From positions 1 through 39,075 of IMG/VR virus record IMGVR_UViG_3300037258_000113: a stretch of 39,075 nt of DNA. One strand, 5' to 3'. The translations under genes were made by a program, and so were the position numbers. The stretch comes from a virus. The notes below the pieces were generated by a model that had not been told where the DNA came from, searched no databases, and worked only from the letters and a program-made list of their open reading frames with translations. Of this stretch, positions 8,166-15,933 are shown one piece after another (position 1 is the stretch's first letter; each line of letters starts with the position of its first letter).

Positions 8166-11100
8166 CTACTTCCGCCTTCCCGGCCGCAGTCGGCGCCGCT
8201 GCGCGATCTGCGATGCGGACAGCGCGGCCCGGACCTTCGACTCGACGGTCGCGCCGACGAGCTCGCCGATGTGGTAATGGTCGTGGTACTGGGCGCCGTC
8301 GCCACCGACCACAGCGCGGCTGACCATCGCCCACTGCGCGTCGGTGAGGACCGCTTCGGGCTTGCGGGTGGCGTTCAGGTAGGTGCCGTAGCCAGGTGCC
8401 ATCCAGCCGCCGTCGTCGTAGCCGCCGGGCTGCATCATCACGCTGGCCAGCGAACGCCCCGGATACGCGGTGAGGGCGTGGTGCAGCCCGGCGTAGATGT
8501 TGGCCAGCGGGTTAACCGATGTGCCGTACTCGAATGGCCCGGTGTCGCGGAACGGTCCCGCGTTGTCGGCGAACGTCGGGCCGATCACCTGCATCAGCCC
8601 GACCGACGGTGTCCCGGCGGCCCAGTTGGAGTCCCACTTATTGACGATCGTGGGGTTGCCGCCGGATTCCTGTGCCATGCGGTGCTCGACGGCCGCGAGA
8701 TCACTGGCCGGCTGGCCGAGCATGGACAGCGCCTGGAGGATGTACTTCGCCCATCGCGCCACGCCGCTGCCGGCGGCACCAGGGGACGGGACGGGGATGG
8801 CCTTGGCGTCCTGGCCAGTCAGGAACTTCGCCAGCCCGGTCACGAGGGTGCCGGGAAGAGCGGCGACGATCTGCCCCCAGCTCCCGGCCCGCGCGCCGCC
8901 CGCGATCCGGCTCGTGATCCGGTCAGTGAGCCTGGCGCCCAGCGCGCCGAAGGCGTGGCCAAGGTTGCCGTCTACCCAGCCGCCGACCTTGCGCACCGCG
9001 CTGGACAGGAAGCCGCCGACGGCTCCGAAGATGCCGCCGTCAGCGAGCATGGGGATGCCGACCGACCCGAGGAGCTGCGCCATCCGCGCTGGCCGGGACA
9101 GCGGGAGCACCATCTCAGGGCCCGCCTCGCCCACGACGGCCATCGTCGGCCGCCTGATGACAGCACCCTGGGCGAGCAGGGGGACAGGCGGCAGCTTGGG
9201 AAGGTGCACGATATCGGCGGCCTTATTCCACAATGCGGCAATGCCGTTGTCGTACACATTCTTGATAACCCAGTTGACCGGGATTTTCGTAACGTTTTCC
9301 AGGCCACTCCAGATTCGCTTGACATCCGCGATGCCGCCCGTGAAGGCTGTGTGAATGCCACTCCACAGGCTCTGCACGCCGGTCAGCAGGACATTCTTGC
9401 TGCGCTCATTGAGCGATTTAATCCAGGCCCAGAATTCAGTCCAGTGCGTCTCAATCCATGCGATGCCCGTGTCGAAAGTCCGGCGGATAGTGCCCCAGTT
9501 GTTCACGACGGTCGCGGCGAGCCCGACGACGGTCGCGATGATCGCCAGGATGCTGCCGGTGAACACGGCAGCGAGCGCGGAGATGCCGGTGGCGACCACG
9601 AGCAGCCGGTTCGGTGACAGGCTCGCCATCATCGCGGCAAGCGGCACCAGCAGGCGCAGCATCAGCTGGCCGAGAGGCGCGAGGCCGACCCCGAGCTTCA
9701 CGGCGATAGTGAAAAGGCTGCCGAGCAGCGAGATCAGCAGCGGCCCGTTACGGGTCACGTAGGCCATGAACTGCTGAAAGCCCGATGAGGAAGCAAGCTG
9801 CTTTCCCCATGTGGCAAATTTCCCGGTGAGCTTATCGAGGCCCGTGAGCACCTTCGCGGAGAAAGGCGCGAAGGCCTGCATGAGTCCCGCGAAGCCGGTG
9901 CCGATATTCAGGAGCGCCGTGCCGAATCCGGTCAGGGCTTTCGGGGTGAGCTTCGCCATCGTGGCATCGAACGATTTCCACCACGGGCCGCCGAGCGCCC
10001 TGCTCGCGGACGTTTCCAGGCCGTCCAGCGCCTTCGCCGAACCCGTGACGAACGGGGTCAGCTGCGGGAGGAGCCGCTCGGCGAGCTGGAGTCCCTTGTT
10101 GAGGACGCCGAGGACCGGCTTCTGCAGCGGCGTAGCCCACTTGTCATACGCGGTCGTCAGGGACTGCCAGGTGCGCAGGAGCGCCCGTTCAGGGGCGGAC
10201 AGCGCGGCCATCGCCGACGCTGCCTTCGCCGCGTCGCTGACCCCTTCCGACGCCTGCGTGCGTCCCGCTGCCGCCGCGGCGTACCGGGCCTGCGCCAGGG
10301 CCAGCTCCGCGCTGCGGACCTGATCATCAGCGGATGTCAGCTCGCGGCGTGCCGCGATGACGTTCTTGTCCCCCGCGATGCCGGCCGCGTCGGACGCGGC
10401 CTGCTGCTGCTGGAGCCGCTGGTAGGCGATGCGCTGCTCGTCGAGCTGCTGGATAGCCTGCTTGACGGCCAGCGCGGCCTGCTTCTGCGCCAGCTGCTGC
10501 TCACGCGCGGCGAGCTGCGCCGCCGTTACCTGCTGCTGCGCCGCTGCCACCGCGGCCGCTGCGGCTGATTTCTGCGCGGCAGTCGAGCCGGGATCCGAGT
10601 CGACGGTGACCTGGCTCCCCTGGGCGCTCGTCAGGGAACCCCGGGCTTGCGTCAGGGCCTGCTGTGCCTGGGCGGTCTGCTCGGCCTGCTGCTGGAGGGC
10701 TAGCCGCGCGGCCTGGATGCCCAGCACGTCGGCCTGCTCGGTGAGGGCCGCGTCCTTGACGCTGTTGGCCAGGTCGACGGCGTCCTGGCGTGCCTGGACG
10801 CGGGCGGCTGACAGGTCTTTCTGCGCCGTCTTGGCCTGCTGCTGCGCCTGCGTGAGGTTCCGCTCGGCTGCGGCGACCTGGCCGAGTGCCAGCTTCTGCT
10901 GCTGCGCGGAACTCGCGCCGGCAGTTGTCGCCGTAGTAGCTGCCTGCTGAGCGGTCTTCTGCGCGGACAGCGCGGCCGTGACCTTGCTGATGGCAGGGAT
11001 GGCGACGAGCGCCATGCCGCCGAGCCCGATCCCCCCGGCCGCTGCCGCCGCGGCGAGCGCCCCGGCAAGTCCTGCCGCGGCAGCCGCAGCCGTCGTCAGC

Positions 11101-11717
11101 AGCGGGGAGAGGCCCGCAAGGACGGAGACAAGGACTCCGCTGGACTCGACACCGGACAGCAGGCCGTCGCTGACATCGTCGCCAGCGTTGTTCCCGGCGG
11201 TGCCTGCTGCCTTGACCTCGGCGCTGAACGCGAGCAGCTCCGCGGATGCCGCAGCGGTGTCGACCTTGATGCGGACTGAGGGAGACTCGGCGCCGATCCG
11301 GCCCAGTTCCGCGCGGAACGCGGTGAGCTTCGCCAGCGCCTCGTCGTCGGAGAGGTCCACGCCGATGCGCTTGGTGGACAGCTCTTCGAGCTCGGCGCGG
11401 ATTTCCTGGATGCGCCGTTGAGCAGGCGTTGAGTCCGCGTCGATTTTCGCGTCAGGGAGTGCCTTGAGTGCGCCTTCAATCGCCTTTCGGAAGCTCTCGG
11501 CGAACTGCCCTCCGGCTTTCGCCCCGGCGCGTGCCTGGTCGGGAGGCTGCAGGGTGTCGAAGGGGTCGCCGAGCGCCTTGCGGAACGCCCGCGTGAACAG
11601 CTGCCCAGCCTGCGCGCCGAGCGACGGCATCTGCGCCTTGATCGACTTCTGGAAACCGGAGAAGTCCGGCGTGATGGGGATGTACGCGGAGCCGGCCTGC
11701 CCGTCGAAGTCGGCCAC
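8166..11717 (-). CDS. Tape measure protein with transglycosylase-like domain
   Basis: 1183 residues, GTG start. The N-terminus (GQAGSAYIPITPDFSGF) is the standard actinophage tape-measure opening. Residues ~250-500 are a long Gln/Ala-rich coiled coil. Hydrophobic segments lie at about 200-235 and 650-740 (MLRLLVPLAAMMASL, GSILAIIATVVGLAATVV). Near the C-terminus, MAQESGGNP (E1017) and GTPSVGLMQVIGPTF match a lytic transglycosylase (SLT) domain, which would cut peptidoglycan during DNA entry. The protein sets tail length; at the usual ~1.5 angstrom per residue it implies a tail of about 175 nm (inference). Confidence 0.93.
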   Translation of the reverse strand: MADFDGQAGSAYIPITPDFSGFQKSIKAQMPSLGAQAGQLFTRAFRKALGDPFDTLQPPDQARAGAKAGGQFAESFRKAIEGALKALPDAKIDADSTPAQRRIQEIRAELEELSTKRIGVDLSDDEALAKLTAFRAELGRIGAESPSVRIKVDTAAASAELLAFSAEVKAAGTAGNNAGDDVSDGLLSGVESSGVLVSVLAGLSPLLTTAAAAAAGLAGALAAAAAAGGIGLGGMALVAIPAISKVTAALSAQKTAQQAATTATTAGASSAQQQKLALGQVAAAERNLTQAQQQAKTAQKDLSAARVQARQDAVDLANSVKDAALTEQADVLGIQAARLALQQQAEQTAQAQQALTQARGSLTSAQGSQVTVDSDPGSTAAQKSAAAAAVAAAQQQVTAAQLAAREQQLAQKQAALAVKQAIQQLDEQRIAYQRLQQQQAASDAAGIAGDKNVIAARRELTSADDQVRSAELALAQARYAAAAAGRTQASEGVSDAAKAASAMAALSAPERALLRTWQSLTTAYDKWATPLQKPVLGVLNKGLQLAERLLPQLTPFVTGSAKALDGLETSASRALGGPWWKSFDATMAKLTPKALTGFGTALLNIGTGFAGLMQAFAPFSAKVLTGLDKLTGKFATWGKQLASSSGFQQFMAYVTRNGPLLISLLGSLFTIAVKLGVGLAPLGQLMLRLLVPLAAMMASLSPNRLLVVATGISALAAVFTGSILAIIATVVGLAATVVNNWGTIRRTFDTGIAWIETHWTEFWAWIKSLNERSKNVLLTGVQSLWSGIHTAFTGGIADVKRIWSGLENVTKIPVNWVIKNVYDNGIAALWNKAADIVHLPKLPPVPLLAQGAVIRRPTMAVVGEAGPEMVLPLSRPARMAQLLGSVGIPMLADGGIFGAVGGFLSSAVRKVGGWVDGNLGHAFGALGARLTDRITSRIAGGARAGSWGQIVAALPGTLVTGLAKFLTGQDAKAIPVPSPGAAGSGVARWAKYILQALSMLGQPASDLAAVEHRMAQESGGNPTIVNKWDSNWAAGTPSVGLMQVIGPTFADNAGPFRDTGPFEYGTSVNPLANIYAGLHHALTAYPGRSLASVMMQPGGYDDGGWMAPGYGTYLNATRKPEAVLTDAQWAMVSRAVVGGDGAQYHDHYHIGELVGATVESKVRAALSASQIAQRRRLRPGRRK

Positions 11718-11737
11718 CGCGTGTCACCCCGCTCCGG

Positions 11738-12166
11738 TCAGGTTGGGAATAGGCGCCCGGCAAGCCACTGCCGGTCAGCTTCCGCGGCTGTCTCCCGCAG
11801 CCGGTCAGCTGCGGTGACGGGACGCGGCAGCGGCGACGGCAGCCGCGGCTTGCGGCCGGGCGCCGTGGTCTGGACGGCGAGGAGCATGCCGAGGAGGTCC
11901 ACGACTGCTGTCAGGCGCTCGACGACGGGGCCGAACTCGGTGAGCGGGGGTGCCGTGCGCCCTGGCGGCGTGTCGAGGGTGGCGATGTCGTCGTCGTCGG
12001 CCAGCTCGGCGACGTAATGGGAGTCCCGGGGGAGCCGGTCGAGGATGGCGGCGATGTACCGGTACCGGCCCGCGTGCCATAGCTGCGGGAGGTCCTGGCC
12101 GCGGTCCGCGAAGTCAGCGGCAAGCGCCCCGCCGTACCTGTCGATCAGGACGGCGAGGCGTCTCAT
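11738..12166 (-). CDS. Tail assembly chaperone, second (T-type) frame
   Basis: 142 residues if started at the ATG that overlaps the upstream stop (ATGA at 12163-12166). In tailed phages the two genes between major tail protein and tape measure are usually read together by a -1 frameshift to give a G-T fusion. Here this frame is -1 relative to the upstream gene and is open through the overlap, so it may be translated as an extension. It is helical with an acidic patch (ELADDDDIATLD). The fusion product probably keeps the tape measure soluble during tail assembly. Confidence 0.8.
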   Translation of the reverse strand: MRRLAVLIDRYGGALAADFADRGQDLPQLWHAGRYRYIAAILDRLPRDSHYVAELADDDDIATLDTPPGRTAPPLTEFGPVVERLTAVVDLLGMLLAVQTTAPGRKPRLPSPLPRPVTAADRLRETAAEADRQWLAGRLFPT

Positions 12167-12177
12167 TCCCCCCGGGC
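12163..12177 (-). promoter_or_regulatory. Candidate -1 ribosomal frameshift site in the tail chaperone overlap
   Basis: On the coding strand the overlap reads GCC CGG GGG GAA TGA, with six Gs in a row. A -1 slip gives GCC CCG-type re-reading into CCG GGG GGA ATG and enters the second chaperone frame, bypassing the TGA. The P-site GGG re-pairs perfectly, but the A-site GAA to GGA pairing is imperfect, so efficiency is uncertain. Gene order strongly predicts a shift here. Confidence 0.55.
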
Positions 12178-12504
12178 GAAGTGCTCCTCGACGGCCTTCA
12201 TGAGCCGGTCGAGCTTCCACTGCGGCATGCGGATGGCCCGGAACGCCTGGTACTGCTCGTCGCCGAGCATCGCCAGGGCGGCCTGCTCGCCGGACATGAT
12301 GGTGTCGGCGTCCTGCCAGTCCCACTCTTTCGGGTCCGAGAAGACAAACTCGCGGCCCCCGAGCTGCGCCGAGAAGGGTCCCGGTGTGCAGTCGCGGGTG
12401 AGGGCGTCGAGGTTGAAGACAGCGCCGTGCCGCTGCGCCTGCGGGCGCGGAGGCTGCGGGGGACGCTGCTGATGGGGGGGACGGGGACGGCGCGTGTTGG
12501 ACAT
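12163..12504 (-). CDS. Tail assembly chaperone, first (G-type) frame
   Basis: 113 residues. An Arg/Pro/Gln-rich leader (~1-24) precedes the chaperone domain, with FNLDALTRD, FVFSDPKEWDWQDAD and RAIRMPQWKLDRLMKAVEEHF, the pattern of actinophage tail chaperones. The ATG at 12504 has GGAG nine bases upstream. The last codons (CGG GGG GAA TGA) contain six consecutive Gs at the overlap with the next gene, the expected place for a frameshift. It is separated from the major tail protein gene by a hairpin. Confidence 0.84.
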   Translation of the reverse strand: MSNTRRPRPPHQQRPPQPPRPQAQRHGAVFNLDALTRDCTPGPFSAQLGGREFVFSDPKEWDWQDADTIMSGEQAALAMLGDEQYQAFRAIRMPQWKLDRLMKAVEEHFARGE

Positions 12505-12536
12505 GCGGGACTCCGATCGGCCGGCGGGGCGGATGG

Positions 12537-12573
12537 TCGCGGGGTCCTGGTCCGCCCGGCCAGGACCCCGCGA
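12537..12573 (-). terminator. Perfect 14-bp hairpin between major tail and tail chaperone genes
   Basis: TCGCGGGGTCCTGG at 12537-12550 is perfectly complementary to 12560-12573, with a 9-base loop. No U-tract follows in either direction, so it is better viewed as an attenuator, processing site or mRNA 3'-end stabiliser that keeps major tail protein mRNA above that of the chaperones and tape measure. A stem-loop at this place is common in siphoviruses. Confidence 0.7.
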
Positions 12574-12584
12574 GTACAGAGGGA

Positions 12585-13259
12585 TCAGGTGGCCTGCGAG
12601 ATGCCCATGTCGCTGAGCAGCGCGAGCCAGCCTGCGCCGCCGAACAGCCACCGCTCCGAGGTCCCCAGGTCGTCGTCAACGAACGACGTGAACGTGACGC
12701 CCCAGGTCAGGGCGTCGTCGCTGGAGGACTGCATGGCCGTGGCCGCGTAGTCGGTGATCTTCGCGTTCGGCAGGAACCGGCAGATATAGATCTCGCCGTC
12801 GTCGGTCCTGTCGAGGCCGATGGCGGCGACCCGGTAGTTGGGCTGCTGCGGCAGCGACGGCTTGTCGAGCATGAGGACGCCGGTGCTGGCGGCCGCCTCG
12901 ACACCCGACATGTCGATGCCCGTGTAGAGGCCGAGGGTGGCCGCGTTGGTCTCGTTGCAGGCGATCTGCAGCGTGGTGGTGTCGGTCTTGACGTCCTCGC
13001 GGGACGGCTCGACGTCACCCCAGCTCGTCACGGTGCTGGTGTCGACGGAGCGGGCGAACTGGGCGCCGTCGTCGGTGCACTTCCCGACCTGCACCCAGCT
13101 GGCGGGGAGCGGGAGGATGCCGGTGGCGTCGGCGAACGTGGATGCGGTGAGCGCGTCGGCGCTCATGGGCGCGTAGGTGACGATGCCGTCGAGGGTCTTG
13201 CGGATGAGGTTGTTCTTCTTGACGGCGAGCGCCGCGAACTGGGTGCTGCTGGTGGTCAC
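12585..13259 (-). CDS. Major tail protein
   Basis: 224 residues from GTG (13259-13257) with GGGAAGGA eight bases upstream. It has the actinophage tail tube pattern: an N-terminal VKKNNLIRKTLDGIVTYAP, a middle QVGKCTDDGAQFARSVDTS and DVEPSREDVKTDTTTLQIACNE split into strands, and a C-terminal WLFGGAGWLALLSDMG. It lies between the tail terminator and the chaperones, exactly where the tube subunit is expected. A small hairpin (GCCCC/GGGGC at 13291-13304) lies in the leader. Confidence 0.87.
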   Translation of the reverse strand: MTTSSTQFAALAVKKNNLIRKTLDGIVTYAPMSADALTASTFADATGILPLPASWVQVGKCTDDGAQFARSVDTSTVTSWGDVEPSREDVKTDTTTLQIACNETNAATLGLYTGIDMSGVEAAASTGVLMLDKPSLPQQPNYRVAAIGLDRTDDGEIYICRFLPNAKITDYAATAMQSSSDDALTWGVTFTSFVDDDLGTSERWLFGGAGWLALLSDMGISQAT

Positions 13260-13326
13260 GGGCGTGTCCTTCCCTGCTGGGACTGCGGGAGCCCCGTGCG
13301 GGGCGAGAGCGGGCGGAAGCGGGTGA

Positions 13327-14196
13327 CTAAGCGGCGGCTGTGCGCCGGCGCAGGGACACACGGTAGATCGCCGACATGGCCCGGACCTGCGCAGGATCGG
13401 GGGTCGGCAGCTCAGACGGCGCGGTCTCGGTGCGCGCCCGGTCGATGACGCCGTCGGCCGTGGCGGCTGGCGTGGCGAGGATCCGCTGCTGCGCCCGCCC
13501 GGCGAGCTGCTTTGCCTGCGCGATCGTCGCGGCGTACATGATCACGGAGACGCGCGCGACGTCGGTGATCCGGTCTGTGTCGGCGCCGCCGACCCTGTTG
13601 ACGCGGATCACCGGGAGCTGGGTGCCGGGCTGCGTCTGCGTGGTGACGGTCCCCATGTCGGCCAGGAGCGCGACCAGGATGGCCTCCGCGTCGGGCCACG
13701 GCGGCACTTCGGCGACGGCGCTGACGGTGGCGGCAGCTGCGATCACCGGTGCCGGAACGGCAGCTGAGCCCACCGCGCCGAGCATCGCCGTCGCGGTGCC
13801 GCCTATCGCCGGCGTAGCTGCCGCGACGGCTCCGGTGCCGGGGATGGTCTCGCTGCCGGTGGCTCCCGGTGTCGGCGCCGCTATGGTCACGTCGGCGTCG
13901 CCGGGGATGGTCTCGCTGCCCGTCGCGGCCGCGGCAGGTGCTGCTACCGCTGGAGCGCCGTCGCCGCTGATGACCGCCGCTGCCTCAGCGTCCGCTCCTG
14001 GAGAGGGGACTGCTGCCGCGTCCGTGCCGCTGATCGTTTCCGTAGCGGCTGCGGCGATGCCGGGCGCGGGGACTGCTGCCGCGTCCGTGCCGCTGATCGT
14101 TTCCGTAGCGGCTGCGCCGATGCCGGGCGCGGGGACGGTGACAGCGGCCACACCGAGGATGGCGACCAGGTCGGCGATGTCAACGGTGGCTGCCAT
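13327..14196 (-). CDS. Tail terminator protein with N-terminal tandem-repeat extension
   Basis: 289 residues (ATG 14196; a GTG one codon upstream is possible). Residues ~165-289 resemble actinophage tail terminators: PWPDAEAILVALLADMG, LPVIRVNRVGGADTDR, ARVSVIMYAATIAQAKQLAG and a final IYRVSLRRR strand. Such proteins cap the tail tube and normally stand alone at ~130 residues. Here they follow about seven Ala-rich 20-21-residue repeats of the form AAAVPAPGIAAAATETISGT. The first residues (VDIADLVA) resemble the VADL protein at 2161-2433. Position just before the major tail protein supports the C-terminal call; the extension is unexplained. Confidence 0.78.
   Translation of the reverse strand: MAATVDIADLVAILGVAAVTVPAPGIGAAATETISGTDAAAVPAPGIAAAATETISGTDAAAVPSPGADAEAAAVISGDGAPAVAAPAAAATGSETIPGDADVTIAAPTPGATGSETIPGTGAVAAATPAIGGTATAMLGAVGSAAVPAPVIAAAATVSAVAEVPPWPDAEAILVALLADMGTVTTQTQPGTQLPVIRVNRVGGADTDRITDVARVSVIMYAATIAQAKQLAGRAQQRILATPAATADGVIDRARTETAPSELPTPDPAQVRAMSAIYRVSLRRRTAAA
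14005..14130 (-). repeat. Two near-identical 63-bp tandem repeats in the tail terminator gene
   Basis: Copies at 14005-14067 and 14068-14130 differ by one base that I can see. Each encodes one 21-residue unit. Five more diverged units of the same period make up the rest of the extension, so these two copies are probably a recent duplication. Confidence 0.85.
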
Positions 14197-14229
14197 CACT
14201 CACCCCGCGCCTGGTAGCCGGACGGCCTT

Positions 14230-14661
14230 CTAGTTCTCGGATTCGGTGAGGGTGAAGCTGTTGATCGCCACGGTGGCCGCGGCGACGATCGCCGTGGTGG
14301 CGATGTTCAGGTCGCATCCGCTCGTGCCGACGGTGCCGTCCATGACGACGGTCACGCCGTCCGATTCGTAGGCCCGGAACCACGCCGCCGTCCCCGTGGC
14401 CACCGCCGCGCCGGAGGTCAGCGCATTGGCCGTCGCGGTGACGGTGCGGCTCCCGGCCGAGCCGCTCGCTACCGGCGTGCCGAACGCCGTGGAGCCGAAA
14501 GTGACGGTGGCCAGGAGCACCTGGGAGGTGATGGCCGTGTTCGCGTCGGCTGGCTGTGCGCCGGAGTAGAGCTCGATCTTGCCGCCGGAGTTGAGCAGCG
14601 CGTCGAGGGCTTCGAGCATGTCGATGACGGCGAGATCGCTGAAATGCGGGTTGTTGGTCAT
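14230..14661 (-). CDS. Small neck/tail structural protein, beta-rich
   Basis: 143 residues. There are two adjacent ATGs (14664 and 14661); a GAAGGA SD lies only two bases from the first and five from the second, so 14661 is chosen, giving a TGATG overlap with the upstream stop. The N-terminus is helical (FSDLAVIDMLEALDALLNSGGKIELYSG in pieces) and the rest beta (LLATVTFGSTAFG, AAWFRAYESDGVTVVMDGTVG). Similar proteins occur between neck and tail genes in actinophages. The function is unknown; it could be a decoration or tail-head joining subunit. Confidence 0.75.
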   Translation of the reverse strand: MTNNPHFSDLAVIDMLEALDALLNSGGKIELYSGAQPADANTAITSQVLLATVTFGSTAFGTPVASGSAGSRTVTATANALTSGAAVATGTAAWFRAYESDGVTVVMDGTVGTSGCDLNIATTAIVAAATVAINSFTLTESEN

Positions 14662-14966
14662 CATGATCCTTCGATGTAGTCGACGGTCTTGCCGAGCACG
14701 CGCGTGTTGTTGTGGTATTCGACGTCGATCGCGTACGCCGCGGTGTTCCGCAGGATCGCCTCGCCGCGGTTGCCGCGTGCGCCACCGTTCGGCGCCACCG
14801 ATGTCTCGAAGGATTCCGAGTAGTGGCCTGTCTTGCGCGGGCTGATCGATACCGCGAAGGCCTTCCCGCGGTCGGCGGCGCGTAGCAGCATGGCGAGCAT
14901 CGAGGGGCTGTTCATCAGTGCCCGCACCCCCTCGTAAGACGGCGAGTAGCGGGTCTTCGCGGCCAT
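14661..14966 (-). CDS. Head-tail joining protein (HK97 gp10-like)
   Basis: 101 residues. It starts YSPSYEGVRALMNSPSMLAMLLRAADRG and ends ILRNTAAYAIDVEYHNN; the repeated neck-protein features are an N-terminal helix, then strands around SISPRKTGHYSESFE, then an aromatic AAYAIDVEY strand. This fits the HK97 gp10-type neck protein linking stopper and tail terminator. No clear SD is visible and the upstream stop is only two bases away, so translation is probably coupled. Confidence 0.74.
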   Translation of the reverse strand: MAAKTRYSPSYEGVRALMNSPSMLAMLLRAADRGKAFAVSISPRKTGHYSESFETSVAPNGGARGNRGEAILRNTAAYAIDVEYHNNTRVLGKTVDYIEGS

Positions 14967-14968
14967 GG

Positions 14969-15295
14969 CTACACGCCGTCGAGAGCGGTGAGCTGGACCT
15001 GGACGTGGTCCTCGGTGCCGTCTTCGCCGGCCCAGCGTGCGGGACGGCCGGTGACGGCGCAGATGGTGCCGTCGGGGAGCTGCACGCGGTCGGTGGCGAC
15101 GATGTCAGCACCAGCTGGCGCACGCAGGATGTAGTCGCTGACTACCGTGTCGCCGTTAGTCACCGTTTCCTGGCTCGGCCCGGGTTCGATCGCGCATCCG
15201 TCCACGGGGAACTGGGTGCCTGCGCTGGGGTCGCCCTGCCAGTCGGGTGCCCCTGGCCGGATGACGGTGACGGTGGCCGTTCCCAGGTCCGTCAC
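14969..15295 (-). CDS. Head-tail stopper (head closure) protein
   Basis: 108 residues from the GTG that overlaps the upstream stop (GTGA at 15292-15295); an ATG seven codons upstream has no SD. It is a compact beta-barrel pattern: TATVTVIRPGAPDWQGDP, VDGCAIEPGPSQE, GDTVVSDYILRAPAGAD and DRVQLPDGTICAVTGRPARW. This is the head-closure signature common in actinophages, placed as expected between connector and gp10-like protein. Confidence 0.8.
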   Translation of the reverse strand: MTDLGTATVTVIRPGAPDWQGDPSAGTQFPVDGCAIEPGPSQETVTNGDTVVSDYILRAPAGADIVATDRVQLPDGTICAVTGRPARWAGEDGTEDHVQVQLTALDGV

Positions 15296-15714
15296 AGGTC
15301 GCCGCCGTCTTCGCATGGCTGCACGTAGTCAGCGCCGCAAGGCGGCGCATGACGGTGCGGGGGCACCCATGGCCGGATGCTGAATGCGCCGCCGCCAGTT
15401 CCGGCGCGCTGCAGGGTAGCGATCTCGTCGGCGGTCAGTGAGACGCCTACGCCGTCGGCGCCGGCGTAGGTGACGGCGACGCCGCCGACGGTGCGGGAGC
15501 GGACCCCGATGGCGGCGGGAAGAGCACGCAGCACCGCCTGGCACGAGATGGAGCACGCGACCGGATTCCCGGCCTGCATGCCGGGCGCGTAGACGAGGAT
15601 CTCAGCGGCGACGTCGGCGAGGAACGCGGCGGCTTGTGCCTGCTGGCTGTCGGTGAGGGGGGCGCGGGTCCGCGCCTGGACGTCGGCGACCGTGGCGAAC
15701 ATGACGGCGGTCAT
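15292..15714 (-). CDS. Head-tail connector (adaptor) protein
   Basis: 140 residues. The helical N-terminus (FATVADVQARTRAPLTDSQQ) and the LADVAAEILVYAPGM helix fit the gp6/gp15-type adaptor that binds the portal. An ATG at 15714 with GGAGAGGAGG nine bases upstream sets the start; a second ATG four codons in lacks an SD. The Cys pair (CSISCQ) and a His/Pro/Cys-rich tail (PPHRHAPPCGADYVQPC) are extra features. Confidence 0.8.
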   Translation of the reverse strand: MTAVMFATVADVQARTRAPLTDSQQAQAAAFLADVAAEILVYAPGMQAGNPVACSISCQAVLRALPAAIGVRSRTVGGVAVTYAGADGVGVSLTADEIATLQRAGTGGGAFSIRPWVPPHRHAPPCGADYVQPCEDGGDL

Positions 15715-15738
15715 CGGGCCGCGCCTCCTCTCCGTGGG

Positions 15739-15933
15739 CTACTGCTTGGGCGGCCGGCCGCCGACCGCGCGGACCGCAGGGTGAGCGGTCAGCGCGGCGA
15801 CGGCCTGCTTGTCGCCGTCGGCGACTTCGGCGCGGCCGTCCTCGAAGCAGACGTACCGGTAGTTCCGGGTGTCCTTGTCGAAGATGGCGATGCGCAGCCG
15901 GGGGTGCTCGTCGCAGGCGTACCGAGCGCCCAT
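15739..15933 (-). CDS. Small hypothetical protein next to the capsid gene
   Basis: 64 residues. The start overlaps the capsid stop (TAATG). It has a strand-rich first half (LRIAIFDKDTRNYRYVCFEDG) and a helix near AVAALTAHPAVRAVG. Small proteins here are often head-decoration or connector accessory subunits, but I do not recognise this one. Confidence 0.7.
   Translation of the reverse strand: MGARYACDEHPRLRIAIFDKDTRNYRYVCFEDGRAEVADGDKQAVAALTAHPAVRAVGGRPPKQ

Noticed and set aside
8271-9617. 448-codon rightward open frame
   Set aside because: Antisense shadow of the tape measure gene, no SD and no recognisable motif.
14180-14785. 201-codon leftward frame across two neck genes
   Set aside because: Arg/His-rich shadow overlapping the better-supported 14230-14661 and 14661-14966 genes.
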